Counted from the stretch's first letter, positions 27,784-37,235 are shown. The stretch is 64,000 nt of DNA from Marinigracilibium pacificum (GCF_012926615.1 NZ_JABBNU010000005.1:124001-188000), one strand, 5' to 3'. The notes: generated by a model not told the origin, from the sequence alone. Program-made: numbers and translations.

Positions 27784-28260
27784 ATGAAATCAATTTATAC
27801 CGGTACATATTTTTCAGAAGTAAGAATAATCGGGTTTATCATTTTTGGATTGTTTGGAGTAATCGCAATTCTAAAAAGCAACCTGATTATAGGCTTTGTA
27901 TTACTGCTATTTTCAGCTATTTTCATAAGCTCAAAAAAGGGTTTTTCAATAGATTTAGATAATAATATCTACCAGGACTTTATCTGGTTATTAGGATTTA
28001 AAATTGGTAAAAAGCATTCTTTTGAAGAGCTTGACTGTATTTTTTACAAAACTAATTCAAGAATAGAATCAAGATCTGATTATTCAACAGCCAATACTGT
28101 TTCAAACAGGAAAGTTGAATATGATGCGTATATCAGATTTTCTAACAATAATAAAATTCATTTGGGGAGCTACAAAAATGAAAAACAACTATTAGACATT
28201 GTTGAACCTTTTGCAAAGTCATTAAATACTAGATTAATTAATCTTAACAGCATATCCTGA
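27784..28260 (+). CDS. Two-helix membrane protein with a PH-like cytoplasmic part
   Basis: A 158-residue protein with two adjacent transmembrane helices (about 14-28 and 32-48) and a C-terminal soluble portion of alternating strands (ISSKKGFSIDLDNNIY, IHLGSYKNEKQLLDIVEPFAKSL) reminiscent of bacterial PH-like domains. It starts 16 bases after the serine hydrolase and ends 5 bases before the methyltransferase, so all three are probably one operon. I do not recognise a specific family and assign no function. Confidence 0.65.
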   Translation: MKSIYTGTYFSEVRIIGFIIFGLFGVIAILKSNLIIGFVLLLFSAIFISSKKGFSIDLDNNIYQDFIWLLGFKIGKKHSFEELDCIFYKTNSRIESRSDYSTANTVSNRKVEYDAYIRFSNNNKIHLGSYKNEKQLLDIVEPFAKSLNTRLINLNSIS

Positions 28261-28265
28261 AAAAC

Positions 28266-28892
28266 ATGGATCGTTCAAGTCAGGCAGTTTCTATATTCAA
28301 TAAGAAAGCTGATCAATACTTCGAGAAATTTATGGATCAGAATGAATATCTGGAAGAGATAAAAAAATTTCTAGAGACTCTCCCTTCTAAGAATCCAAAA
28401 GTTTTAGATGTTGCTTGTGGACCTGGCAACCTGTCAAAACTTATTCTTGATCAAAATCCAAGGATCGAATTAATAGGGATCGATCTTTCTGAAAACATGA
28501 TCAGCCTGGCTAAAAAAAACAACCCTGACTCAATTTTTAAAATTATGGATATCAGAAACCTGAATAAAATAAAAGAGGTTTTCGATGGTATTGTCTGTGG
28601 TTTCGGGATTCCGTATTTGGATCGTAATGAAACAGAATTGTTTATCAATAACTGCTACAAAAAATTAAAAGCAAATGGAATACTTTATCTAAGCTATATC
28701 GAGGGTGATCCCAAAAATTCCGGATACTTTAAAGGAAGTGATGGTAGTGATGATGATATGTTCATAAACTATCATGAATTCAACTTTATATCGAAGCTTT
28801 TAAAAGAAAACAACTTTAAACTCATTAAAACATCTACCCAAATCATTGACGAAAATAACAAAAACACCATTATCATAAGTCAGAAATTTTAA
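28266..28892 (+). CDS. SAM-dependent methyltransferase (class I)
   Basis: A 208-residue cytosolic methyltransferase. Motif I is VLDVACGPGN (Asp48 to Asn55), and the second-strand acidic residue binding the SAM ribose is in GIDLSEN (Asp77). The motif IV region is FDGIVCGFGIPYL. The C-terminal half is short, without an added substrate-binding domain, so the substrate cannot be predicted; the closest general class is small-molecule methyltransferases of the Methyltransf_25 type. The start is 5 bases after the preceding membrane protein gene. Confidence 0.85.
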   Translation: MDRSSQAVSIFNKKADQYFEKFMDQNEYLEEIKKFLETLPSKNPKVLDVACGPGNLSKLILDQNPRIELIGIDLSENMISLAKKNNPDSIFKIMDIRNLNKIKEVFDGIVCGFGIPYLDRNETELFINNCYKKLKANGILYLSYIEGDPKNSGYFKGSDGSDDDMFINYHEFNFISKLLKENNFKLIKTSTQIIDENNKNTIIISQKF

Positions 28893-28988
28893 CTGGCCCT
28901 AATTTTCATTAAATGATTAACATCATGTCTTAAGCAGATAAAATTTAGTTTAGTATAATTATAATCTGCTGAACTTTAAATCAAAAAA

Positions 28989-30254
28989 ATGAGGGTCTGC
29001 AATACGGCAGCGGAAGCTGTTGAATTAATAAAATCAGGAGACAATGTTTTTCTACATTCTGCAGCATCAACACCTCAAAGGTTGGTCAATGCTATGACAG
29101 AAAGACATAATGAATTAAAAAATGTCTCTATTTACAGTATTCATACCGAAGGTGAAGCTCCCTATGCCGAAGAACAATATGCCGATAGCTTCAATGTGAA
29201 AGCCATGTTTGTAGGGTCAAATATCCGAAAATATGTTCAGGAAGGTAGTGCAAGCTATATCCCAATGTTCTTGAGCGAAATACCAATTGCCATGAGAAAT
29301 GGAATAATTCCTATTGATGTGGCATTGATTCAGGTATCTCCACCAAACAAGCATGGTTATTGCAGCCTGGGAATCTCGGTTGATGTTACATATGCGGCCA
29401 TCAACAAAGCGAAGAAAATTATTGCACAGGTAAATCCGAATGTCCCTCGTACATCTGGTGATGGTACCCTCCACATTAGTCAAATAGATGCTATCCTTGA
29501 GGTAAATGACCCATTGTTTGAACATGCACCCAGACCTTTATCAGAACAAGAAATCCTAATAGGCAAACATATTGCAGGATTAATTGAGGATGGTTCAACC
29601 CTTCAAACTGGTATTGGTGCAATTCCTGATGCTGCTCTTCTTGCTCTTGAAAACCATAAAAACCTTGGGATGCATACTGAAATGTTTTCAGATGGTGTTA
29701 TGACACTTCTTGAAAAAGGCGTTATTAATGGTAGTCAAAAAGCTATTTATAAAGATAAAGTGACCTCAGGTTTTTGTATCGGATCTAAAAAGTTATATGA
29801 TTTTATTGATGACAATCCTGTTTTTGAGTTCCTCGACTCATCGTTTATTAACGACACAAAAATGATTCGTCAGAACCCTAAGGTTATCGCAATAAACTCT
29901 GCACTTGAAGTTGACCTTTATGGACAAGTATGCGCAGACAGTATCGGAAGCAGGCAATATTCGGGAGTTGGAGGACAAATGGACTTTATAAGAGGAGCCT
30001 CGTTATCTCCTGGAGGTAAACCAATAATAGCATTACCATCACAAACACGAAATGGTAAAAGTAAAATAGTATGTTGTCTTACCCGAGGCGCAAGTGTGGT
30101 AACTACCAGGGCACACGTTCATTGGATAGTAACTGAATTTGGAGCAGTTAATTTATACGGAAAAACATTAAAAGAAAGAACTGACCTACTGATAAGTATA
30201 GCACATCCTGACCATCAGGAGGCATTAGAAAGAGATGCCTATGAATTATTATGA
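28989..30254 (+). CDS. Acetyl-CoA hydrolase/CoA-transferase family enzyme (4-hydroxybutyrate CoA-transferase type)
   Basis: A 421-residue two-domain CoA-transferase (acetyl-CoA hydrolase/transferase N and C domains). The catalytic Glu231 lies in MHTEMFSDG, which forms the glutamyl-CoA thioester in this family; QTGIGAIPDAALLAL precedes it and GVGGQMDFIRGA follows as CoA-binding elements. It moves CoA between acetate and another short acid, or hydrolyses acyl-CoA. It would connect with 3-hydroxyacyl-CoA and acetate metabolism, and a 3-hydroxyacyl-CoA dehydrogenase is about 8 kb away, but the genes are not in one operon. A strong terminator follows. Confidence 0.92.
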   Translation: MRVCNTAAEAVELIKSGDNVFLHSAASTPQRLVNAMTERHNELKNVSIYSIHTEGEAPYAEEQYADSFNVKAMFVGSNIRKYVQEGSASYIPMFLSEIPIAMRNGIIPIDVALIQVSPPNKHGYCSLGISVDVTYAAINKAKKIIAQVNPNVPRTSGDGTLHISQIDAILEVNDPLFEHAPRPLSEQEILIGKHIAGLIEDGSTLQTGIGAIPDAALLALENHKNLGMHTEMFSDGVMTLLEKGVINGSQKAIYKDKVTSGFCIGSKKLYDFIDDNPVFEFLDSSFINDTKMIRQNPKVIAINSALEVDLYGQVCADSIGSRQYSGVGGQMDFIRGASLSPGGKPIIALPSQTRNGKSKIVCCLTRGASVVTTRAHVHWIVTEFGAVNLYGKTLKERTDLLISIAHPDHQEALERDAYELL

Positions 30255-30275
30255 GCTATTTATTCTTTAAAATCG

Positions 30276-30306
30276 AAAAAGGGAGCCTGTTCAGGTTCCC
30301 TTTTTT
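30276..30306 (+). terminator. Rho-independent terminator after the CoA-transferase gene
   Basis: Stem AAAAAGGGAGCCT (30276-30288) with 30293-30305, one G-T pair, loop GTTC, then T residues. Confidence 0.88.
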
Positions 30307-30318
30307 ATTCATATATCA

Positions 30319-30349
30319 TTTGACTATTATACACTCTTTTATATTTTTG
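30319..30349 (+). promoter_or_regulatory. Consensus Bacteroidota sigma-ABfr-type promoter
   Basis: TTTG at 30319-30322 and TATTTTTG at 30342-30349 match the -33 TTTG and -7 TAnnTTTG consensus exactly, with 19 bases between. A start site near 30356 would give a leader of about 29 bases before the ATG at 30385. This is the best promoter I could find in the window. Confidence 0.75.
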
Positions 30350-30384
30350 GATGACTTTTTATTTATCAACTATATAATACCCAA

Positions 30385-31818
30385 ATGAAATTCAAACTAT
30401 CACTTCTGGCAGTTTTAAATTTGCTATTCATGTTCAGTTCTTCGGCTACTCATATTAGGGGTGGGGAAATCAGGGTAGTTCAAGAAGATCCAAACAGCTT
30501 AGAATGCAAAATCATTTTTACAGGTTACAAAGATTCAGAATCAGGTGTCGAATTTGGAAATGGATATTTAGACTTTGGCGATGGGACAGTCATTGAAACT
30601 ATGCCAAATGATTTCGAAATATTGGAATATTCTCAAATCTTCTTTCTTCAAAAGGTGAAATTAACAATGACACATACTTTCCCTGATTATGGTAAATATG
30701 TAATATCATATACCGAGCAAAACAGGAATAATTTTATTCTGAATATAAATAATGGGAATTCAGTTGACTTGCCTTTTTATGTAGAGTCAATGATCACTTT
30801 AATACCTGGAAAATCCTATGAATCTCCACAATTTAATCTAGACCCTGGTTTTAACTATACATTTCCTGGAGATTTAAATTTTTCGATGGGAGGGTATGAC
30901 CCCAATAATTATAAGCTTTATTACCAATTAGTAGAACCAAAACAAGGAAAAAACAATTACGTTCCAAATTACATTTTCCTAAATAACATGACTATTAATG
31001 AATATAATGGTCATCTATTTTGGAATGGCAATGTTGCCAATTTACTTAACGGAGGACTACCTGATCAAGTTGAATTTGCAATAGCAATCAAGATATATCA
31101 ATTGGATGAGTCAGATAATATTATTGGATATACAGTCAGAGATATGCAAATAGTGTCATTTAAAAATGACTTTACTGCAATACTCTCCGATACTTCAGTA
31201 TATGATGAAGATATTTTACAAATACAAAATGAGTCTGATACTTATGAATATAATTTTAAATATGTAGCAGATTCAATCGGGACAATAGTTAGTTCTGAAT
31301 TAATGAATTATCCAAATGCCCTAAATTATGCGGTTAAGGATTCCGTATCAAACGATACAATCTATCAAACAATTTCAATTTCTATTAATTATACAGAATT
31401 AACAGATAGAGATTTCCCTTATAATATATCCATTAGAAATTTCGCTTATTATGATACTTCTGCCCCTTATTATTTAGGAATGAAAACTCTCGGTTATACA
31501 GATAAAACAATTTCATTATATACAAATAGTAATTACCAAACCCCCAACATAAATGAAATTCTTTCTGTAGATAATGAAATAGAAAAAAGAATATTTGTTT
31601 ATCCTAACCCGGCAAGAGACTATTTAACCTTACCTATTGATGTTGATAATAATAGTGAGGTTAGGATTTACAGCCATACCGGGCAAGAAGTAAAATCTCT
31701 GAAATTAGATAATTCACGAATAGCTAACATTCATGATTTAAAATCAGGCAGCTATATTGGTATTGTAAGAAACGTAGAAGGAGAAATCAAAAGATTTAAA
31801 TTCATAAAATCTGAATAG
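30385..31818 (+). CDS. Secreted adhesin-like protein with type IX secretion tail
   Basis: A 477-residue protein with a signal peptide followed at once by THIRGGEI, a start shared by many large gliding-associated surface proteins. The body is a set of beta-sandwich-like domains with no catalytic motif (YLDFGDGTVIETMP looks PKD-like). The C-terminal 80 residues (from about 395) are a classic type A T9SS sorting domain: FVYPNPARDYLTLP, VRIYSHTGQEV, and LKSGSYIGIVRNVEGEIKRFKFIK. It is therefore exported through the Por/Gld secretion system and attached or released at the surface. Function beyond surface exposure is unknown. Confidence 0.85.
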   Translation: MKFKLSLLAVLNLLFMFSSSATHIRGGEIRVVQEDPNSLECKIIFTGYKDSESGVEFGNGYLDFGDGTVIETMPNDFEILEYSQIFFLQKVKLTMTHTFPDYGKYVISYTEQNRNNFILNINNGNSVDLPFYVESMITLIPGKSYESPQFNLDPGFNYTFPGDLNFSMGGYDPNNYKLYYQLVEPKQGKNNYVPNYIFLNNMTINEYNGHLFWNGNVANLLNGGLPDQVEFAIAIKIYQLDESDNIIGYTVRDMQIVSFKNDFTAILSDTSVYDEDILQIQNESDTYEYNFKYVADSIGTIVSSELMNYPNALNYAVKDSVSNDTIYQTISISINYTELTDRDFPYNISIRNFAYYDTSAPYYLGMKTLGYTDKTISLYTNSNYQTPNINEILSVDNEIEKRIFVYPNPARDYLTLPIDVDNNSEVRIYSHTGQEVKSLKLDNSRIANIHDLKSGSYIGIVRNVEGEIKRFKFIKSE

Positions 31819-31873
31819 CATAGTTCATTCAAAGTTGAGGTCATATTAAAATAAATTATTTCAATTCTTTTAT

Positions 31874-31921
31874 ATACTATCAATTTCGACATTAGAAGTG
31901 GAAATTGATAGTATTTTTTTA
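31874..31921 (+). terminator. Rho-independent terminator after the T9SS protein gene
   Basis: A 14-bp perfect stem (ATACTATCAATTTC at 31874-31887 pairing with 31901-31914), 13-base loop and a run of seven T. The remaining bases to 32118 hold no gene that I can see. Confidence 0.88.
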
Positions 31922-32118
31922 GCCTGAGTTAATTAATAAACAGATATTATATTGATGACTCAAACACCGCTCCTCTTAAACCATCAATAATTAACATGCT
32001 ATTATCATTGTAATATAACTATATCGAACATTTCACGTCGTTTGTAGAATTTCATTAGTTAATATGATTATTTTGATATATTTTGAAATAATACCTAATT
32101 AATTTCAAATTAAGAGCT

Positions 32119-33066
32119 ATGAAAAATTATTTCCTGATAGTAATTCTTGGGCTTAGTTTCTCTTCCCTGTTTACTGCATGCGACGATGATGATGATAATG
32201 TAGATGACAAAAATGAAAATGAATATGTTGAAGCCACAATTGATGATACCGGAGGTAGCTTGACTACTTTAGATGGCGTTATGGAATTAGTAATTCCTCC
32301 TAACGCGCTATCTTCACAAACGATGGTAAGCGTTGAACTTCCAGATCCATTACCTCCTGATAATGTAACTAACAGACTTACATTATCCCAAACCTTATTT
32401 GACTGGAGTCCGGATGGCTTACAATTTAACCTTCCTGCATCCCTAACCTATAACTATAGAAATGACAATGTCCCTATACCTGGTGCAGATGAAGTGTTAA
32501 CATTAGCTACCTATGAAGCTGGCGAATGGCTGGAAGTGCCTTCTTCAGTTAATGCAGCAGAAAAATCTATTACTGCAGAAATAGAGCACTTTTCCTTATG
32601 GACAATTGTTGATAAATCTAACTGGCAGATCAATTATAACGGAACAAATTATTTAATGGATAACAGTAAATCCGAATTCTTCAATGAAGGTTTAACTGAC
32701 CCGTTTGATGAAGATTTAAATACAAACCCTACTCATTATCTTTATAATTTATATATATCAGAAGCACAAGAAGCAATAGAAATCGACATGTATTTGTTTG
32801 CTCCTGAAGAAGCTGATTTTTCAAATAGTACATTTGAATTTATTGATATCAATAATGCAACTCCTGAAGACCTGGCAAATTTAACCTTTACTACTGATGT
32901 CCGAGTCGTGCTTAATAATCAAGTGGACATAAAACCAGTCAGCGGAACTGTTCAAGTGATTGGTGATGCAGCTAATAATAAGTTTTTGGTCAAATTAAAT
33001 CTAACTTACCCTGATGATGAGTCATTAACTGGCAATTACTACGGAACTTTTACACGAGTTCAGTAA
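32119..33066 (+). CDS. ZU5-like domain lipoprotein
   Basis: A 315-residue lipoprotein (lipobox Cys21) with a five-Asp stretch right after the anchor (CDDDDDNVDD), compatible with surface export. Residues about 40-165 resemble a ZU5-type beta-sandwich: GGSLTTLDGVMELVIPPNALSS (GG...v.l.IPpgAL) and the closing EIEHFSLWTIVD. The C-terminal 150 residues are beta-rich with no family that I recognise. ZU5-like lipoproteins are frequent in Bacteroidota with unknown function. A strong terminator follows. Confidence 0.78.
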   Translation: MKNYFLIVILGLSFSSLFTACDDDDDNVDDKNENEYVEATIDDTGGSLTTLDGVMELVIPPNALSSQTMVSVELPDPLPPDNVTNRLTLSQTLFDWSPDGLQFNLPASLTYNYRNDNVPIPGADEVLTLATYEAGEWLEVPSSVNAAEKSITAEIEHFSLWTIVDKSNWQINYNGTNYLMDNSKSEFFNEGLTDPFDEDLNTNPTHYLYNLYISEAQEAIEIDMYLFAPEEADFSNSTFEFIDINNATPEDLANLTFTTDVRVVLNNQVDIKPVSGTVQVIGDAANNKFLVKLNLTYPDDESLTGNYYGTFTRVQ

Positions 33067-33078
33067 CTATATAAAGGT

Positions 33079-33109
33079 GAAATGCAGCGTTTGCTGCATT
33101 TCTTTTATT
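33079..33109 (+). terminator. Rho-independent terminator after the ZU5 lipoprotein gene
   Basis: A 10-bp perfect stem (GAAATGCAGC at 33079-33088 with 33093-33102), 4-base loop, then TTTTATTTT. Confidence 0.9.
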
Positions 33110-33239
33110 TTAATAACAAACATAAATAAGCCCCTTTTTATCAAACGTCATTTTACGATTTTAGTCCCTTGTAAATATTTGTGAAGAAATTAGCACTAAC
33201 TACGTAATTAAGAGTAGTTTTACAAAAAAATTAATTTTC

Positions 33240-34079
33240 ATGATTGAAATCGGAAAGACCAATAACCTCAGAATAAACAGAAAAACCGATCACGGTCTTT
33301 ACTTAATTAGTGAATCATTAGAAGAGGTACTACTTCCAAATAAATATGTACCCGAAAATTATAAAATTGATGATTTCATTGACGTTTTTGTCTATTTGGA
33401 TCATGAAGAAAGAAAAGTAGCTACCACTCTCGAACCAAAAATATATTTAGACCACTTTGGTTTTCTACAGGTTTCTGATGTCACTCCTGTTGGAGCATTT
33501 ATGGATTGGGGACTTGAAAAGGAGTTAATGGTTCCTTTCAAAGAACAACGTATGAAAATGCAAAAAGATCGTTGGTATGTAGTTTACCTTGATTTTGATG
33601 TAAAAACAAATAGGCTATTTGCCTCAAATAAAATTGATAAATACCTTCAGAACTCATTTCTAACAGTAAAAGAAGGTGATGAAGTAGATCTTTTAATTTA
33701 TAACATTTCGGATTTAGGTTATTCAGCGGTAATAAATAATAAACATAAAGGATTAATCTTCAATAACGATGTCTTCAAAGATCTGAATGTAGGTGACAGA
33801 GTTAAAGGGTTTATTAAAAAGATAAGAGAAGACAACAAAATTGATCTCACTTTACAAGCTGTTGGTTATGAAAACTTTAATGATAGTAATTCTAAAGCTA
33901 TCTATGATTTACTAAAAGATAATGAAGGATTTCTCCCTCTTTCAGACAAAAGTTCACCTGAGGAAATCTACAAGACCTTTGGGATTAGTAAAAAAGCATT
34001 CAAAAAAGCATTAGGAGATCTTTATAAAAAGAGAAAGATTTTAATTTCTTCAGAAGGCATATCTATCATTAAAAACTAA
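33240..34079 (+). CDS. CvfB-like S1-domain RNA-binding protein
   Basis: A 279-residue cytosolic protein with consecutive OB-fold/S1-like domains (FGFLQVSDVTPVGAFMDWGLEKELMVPF is the conserved core, GDEVDLLIYNISDLGYSAVINNKHKGLI the next) and a C-terminal winged helix (PEEIYKTFGISKKAFKKALGDLYK). This order and length match the CvfB/YitL family, RNA-binding proteins linked to virulence regulation in staphylococci. Its targets in Bacteroidota are not known. It is monocistronic, 174 bases after the ZU5 gene. Confidence 0.9.
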   Translation: MIEIGKTNNLRINRKTDHGLYLISESLEEVLLPNKYVPENYKIDDFIDVFVYLDHEERKVATTLEPKIYLDHFGFLQVSDVTPVGAFMDWGLEKELMVPFKEQRMKMQKDRWYVVYLDFDVKTNRLFASNKIDKYLQNSFLTVKEGDEVDLLIYNISDLGYSAVINNKHKGLIFNNDVFKDLNVGDRVKGFIKKIREDNKIDLTLQAVGYENFNDSNSKAIYDLLKDNEGFLPLSDKSSPEEIYKTFGISKKAFKKALGDLYKKRKILISSEGISIIKN

Positions 34080-34206
34080 CCTTTACACTAAAAAAAATCC
34101 TAAAAATAATTTGAAAAGTAACTTCTAAATGTAATATTCGTAGCGTTCTTGATCAGTGACTCACCATTATTGATCAATTAATCTATCGATCATAATTTTT
34201 TTAACA

Positions 34207-35739
34207 ATGAGGTTATCATTTTGGGGGGCGTGCATCTTATTTTCAATGCACTCTTTATTTTGCTTTACTGCCAAAAAAGACAGTTTAAAACTAATTCTTG
34301 AATCTGAAGGGCTTTCCATTGAAGATCGAGCATCTACTCTTATTGCATACGGAGATTTACTTAATGACAGCGACCCTACTGAAGCTGTCGATATTCACCT
34401 GAAAGCCATTGATATGGCAAAAAAATCAGGTAGTGACATTTATCTGGTCAGAGCGTTGAGAGGATTAGGCATATCTTATACAAATATTGGCTTATATGAT
34501 GACGGACTAAATTTTGTGATCAGGTCTCTTGAAAAAGCTAAACAAATAAATTACTATGATGGGATCATAAAAGCATTTAACAATATTGGAGTCATTTACA
34601 TGTATCTAGATCAATATGAAGATGCAAAAACTAACTTCGATAAACTTAGTAGCTTCATTCAAAAAGATGATGTCGATAACTGGAGAAACTACTATATGAA
34701 TCTTGGTATCCTTTACTGGAAAAAAGGAGACTTTCAGAATTCAATTGACTCATATCAACGTGCATTAAAATCATCAATGAAACTAGGAGACCTCAGAGAA
34801 TGTGGCATTATTTATCACAACATGGGTACTCTTTACAGGGACAAAAAGCAATTTCACACTGCATTAGAATATTACAATAAAGCTTTGTCGATTTATAAAA
34901 ACCTGAATAACCCTGCTCAGATTCCCGCAATATTAATTAGCTCGGGAAAAGTTTACCACCTTTTGGGTGATCTTGGAGAAGCAGAAAGGCTTTATTTAGA
35001 GGGTCTTGATCTGGCCTCTGAATATGAGTTGATAAAAGTAAATGAAACAGGTTTTAAGTTTATTTATGAATTATATAAAGATTTAGACCAACCTCAAAAG
35101 GCATTAAATTATTATGAGAAATACTCAGCAATTAAAGAAGAGCTAATTAAAAATAATAGCGAAACGAAAATTGCATTCTTTAAGGACAATTATGCTTCAA
35201 TAAGACAAAATTATGAAAATGACCTCTTAAGAAAGGAATCTGAACTTAACCAATCAATAATAAGAAATCAAGAAATTATAATTATTGCAACAGTCTTATG
35301 CTTACTAGCATTAATCATCATCTCCTTAATATTAATAAAATTTAATAGAGAGCGAAAAATAAAAAATGAAGAGCTAAGACGATCAAACAGGGAAATTATT
35401 AAGCAAAAAGAACAACTTGATCAACAGTCAAAAGACCTTATCGAAGCACATTCTGAAATCCTTCGAATGAATGAGAATCTTGAAAGAGAAATTTTAATAA
35501 GAACTGAAAAAGTAAAATCTCAGAACAAAACTATTCTTAAATATTCTTTTAGAAATGCTCACAAAATTAGAGGCCCTCTTGCAAGAATAATAGGTTTAAT
35601 TAACTTATTGAATGAAGAAAAAGATAGAGGTGGAGATGATGAAATAATTATTCATATGCTTACAAAGGAAGTTTTTGATCTTGAAAAAGAAATAAAAAGC
35701 ATCAAAAATCTACTTGAAAAAGAAGAAATTGTAGATTAA
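34207..35739 (+). CDS. TPR membrane signalling protein with a histidine phospho-acceptor helix but no ATPase domain
   Basis: A 510-residue protein. A signal peptide precedes about seven TPR repeats (roughly 45-310), a transmembrane helix at about 359-380, a long charged coiled coil (385-440), and a terminal NAHKIRGPLARIIGLINLL helix with His452, which is the H-box of a HisKA-type dimerisation domain. The protein ends about 58 residues later; no N, G1 or G2 boxes of an HATPase domain exist, and the downstream DNA does not continue the frame. It is a truncated or naturally catalytic-domain-free sensor. Compare the intact TPR kinase at 59019-60935. It may be phosphorylated in trans, or act only as a dimer switch. 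Confidence 0.82.
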   Translation: MRLSFWGACILFSMHSLFCFTAKKDSLKLILESEGLSIEDRASTLIAYGDLLNDSDPTEAVDIHLKAIDMAKKSGSDIYLVRALRGLGISYTNIGLYDDGLNFVIRSLEKAKQINYYDGIIKAFNNIGVIYMYLDQYEDAKTNFDKLSSFIQKDDVDNWRNYYMNLGILYWKKGDFQNSIDSYQRALKSSMKLGDLRECGIIYHNMGTLYRDKKQFHTALEYYNKALSIYKNLNNPAQIPAILISSGKVYHLLGDLGEAERLYLEGLDLASEYELIKVNETGFKFIYELYKDLDQPQKALNYYEKYSAIKEELIKNNSETKIAFFKDNYASIRQNYENDLLRKESELNQSIIRNQEIIIIATVLCLLALIIISLILIKFNRERKIKNEELRRSNREIIKQKEQLDQQSKDLIEAHSEILRMNENLEREILIRTEKVKSQNKTILKYSFRNAHKIRGPLARIIGLINLLNEEKDRGGDDEIIIHMLTKEVFDLEKEIKSIKNLLEKEEIVD

Positions 35740-35835
35740 AAACAAGCCTTTTAATAAATAATCATCAATAAAATGTTCTTCAATTGACCTATAAGGAATG
35801 ATTTTTGTAGTACCTAATAAAAAACCTGACGTACT

Positions 35836-36213
35836 ATGAAAAATTTATTTTTACTAACAACCTCAATTCTGATATTCTTTTCTTGTAATGATAATTCATT
35901 TACAAAAGAAGAGGAAGAAGCTAATCTTATTAATCTTTACGAAAGGATTGAAACTCTTGCTTATAGTGTCACTTGTGACGATAACTCCAGTTGGCTTATT
36001 ACACCAATTGGTGCCAAAGCATGCGGAGGGCCGACGCACTATCTTCCTTATTCAACAGAAATTGATACAGCTTATTTCCTTAATCTAGTGAATCAGTATA
36101 ATAAATTACAAGCAGATTTTAATGTGAAACACAGAATATACTCAGATTGCTCTACACCAATTTCACCAAGCGGAGTTTTTTGTAAAGATGCAAAGCCAGA
36201 ATTTTCTTATTAA
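35836..36213 (+). CDS. Small four-cysteine lipoprotein with CGGP motif
   Basis: A 125-residue lipoprotein (lipobox Cys17) with a Glu-rich stretch soon after the anchor. The mature domain has four further cysteines (47, 63, 105, 116), likely two disulfides, and an unusual core SSWLITPIGAKACGGPTHYL. I think this belongs to a widespread family of small uncharacterised Bacteroidota lipoproteins with the pattern C..x..W..x..iG..aCGGP..y..Y. No enzyme motif is present; a small disulfide-bonded inhibitor or binding domain would fit, but there is no evidence for either. The gene stands alone. Confidence 0.7.
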   Translation: MKNLFLLTTSILIFFSCNDNSFTKEEEEANLINLYERIETLAYSVTCDDNSSWLITPIGAKACGGPTHYLPYSTEIDTAYFLNLVNQYNKLQADFNVKHRIYSDCSTPISPSGVFCKDAKPEFSY

Positions 36214-36264
36214 GTTTAAAAACATATTAAAAATCTTCTGATATCAATTAAGCTCTATTTTTTC

Positions 36265-37140
36265 ATGAAACTTAAGTCTTATCTGATGAAAATTCCTTTT
36301 CATATAATTTTAACATTCACTTTGATATTTTTTCAACCTAGTAATTCAATAATAGGGCAATCCAATTCAGGCAATGGCCTGTATGCTGAAAGAGTGTACC
36401 TTTCTTCCGGAAATGAAATTATTGATAGAAATACCTTTTACTATGGTGAAATAATAAAGGTTCATTTTGAAAATATAACAGGGTTAAATAATAAAGAAGA
36501 TCAAATGTTTCCAGGAATGAGAATTACTGTATTAGACAACAATAATGATACAGTTTTTAATCATAAGGATGTCTATAAAGACTTAAATAACGGAGTTAAC
36601 TATAAACCATTACAGCTCACCTCTACCCTTACATGTGCAAACCCAATGCACTCCGACAATAACTATACCTTTTATATTCACATTTGGGACAAGATTGGAA
36701 ATGGAACAAATGATTTCAAAATGGATTTCACACTAAAACCAAATCCAAAAATTCAAATATCAGAGGAACTTGCATCTGTGAAGGAAGTATATATTTACTC
36801 AGAAAATAAGAGCAGAGTTATCAATTCAAATGAAATTTCTTTAAACGAAAAAATCTATTATGTAATTGAAGGCGTCAATGGCTTTAAAGAACAATTACAA
36901 ACTGTTAATGCAGGAATGAGTATCTTGGTAAAAGATAACAATGGTAGAATAATACTTAAAAATGACGACCTATTGGGTGATGGAAACCTCCCTGCAAATG
37001 AATTTAAAATGAGAATAAATGCATCACTTATTTTAAATGGAATGGTTGTCAAAAATCCTGTAATTGTTGAAATAATAGTCTGGGATAAAAATAGCGACGC
37101 TAATATTAAAATACATTCTGAATTGATGATCAAAAATTAA
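36265..37140 (+). CDS. Exported protein with two tandem repeats, unknown function
   Basis: A 291-residue exported protein. I take the ATG at 36265; the ATG at 36286 would also give a workable signal peptide. The mature part consists of two homologous units of about 115 residues (about 41-160 and 174-291). Each starts with VYxxS and continues to an (N/S)AGM- or FPGM-type strand, then DNNN and a IxxWDK strand near the end (IHIWDKIGNG in the first, IIVWDKNSDA in the second). The fold looks like a beta sandwich. No known family, no catalytic residues, no T9SS tail. Confidence 0.65.
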   Translation: MKLKSYLMKIPFHIILTFTLIFFQPSNSIIGQSNSGNGLYAERVYLSSGNEIIDRNTFYYGEIIKVHFENITGLNNKEDQMFPGMRITVLDNNNDTVFNHKDVYKDLNNGVNYKPLQLTSTLTCANPMHSDNNYTFYIHIWDKIGNGTNDFKMDFTLKPNPKIQISEELASVKEVYIYSENKSRVINSNEISLNEKIYYVIEGVNGFKEQLQTVNAGMSILVKDNNGRIILKNDDLLGDGNLPANEFKMRINASLILNGMVVKNPVIVEIIVWDKNSDANIKIHSELMIKN

Positions 37141-37235
37141 AAGATTCATTAGAATTATTTCATCATTTTATGATTGGGTTCAATAGTTTCAATACAATTC
37201 TAATATTGTATGATTAATCCATTTAGTTAGTATGT

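Noticed and set aside
28451-28648. Minus-strand ORF inside the methyltransferase gene
   Set aside because: A shadow of a well-supported gene; no motif of its own.
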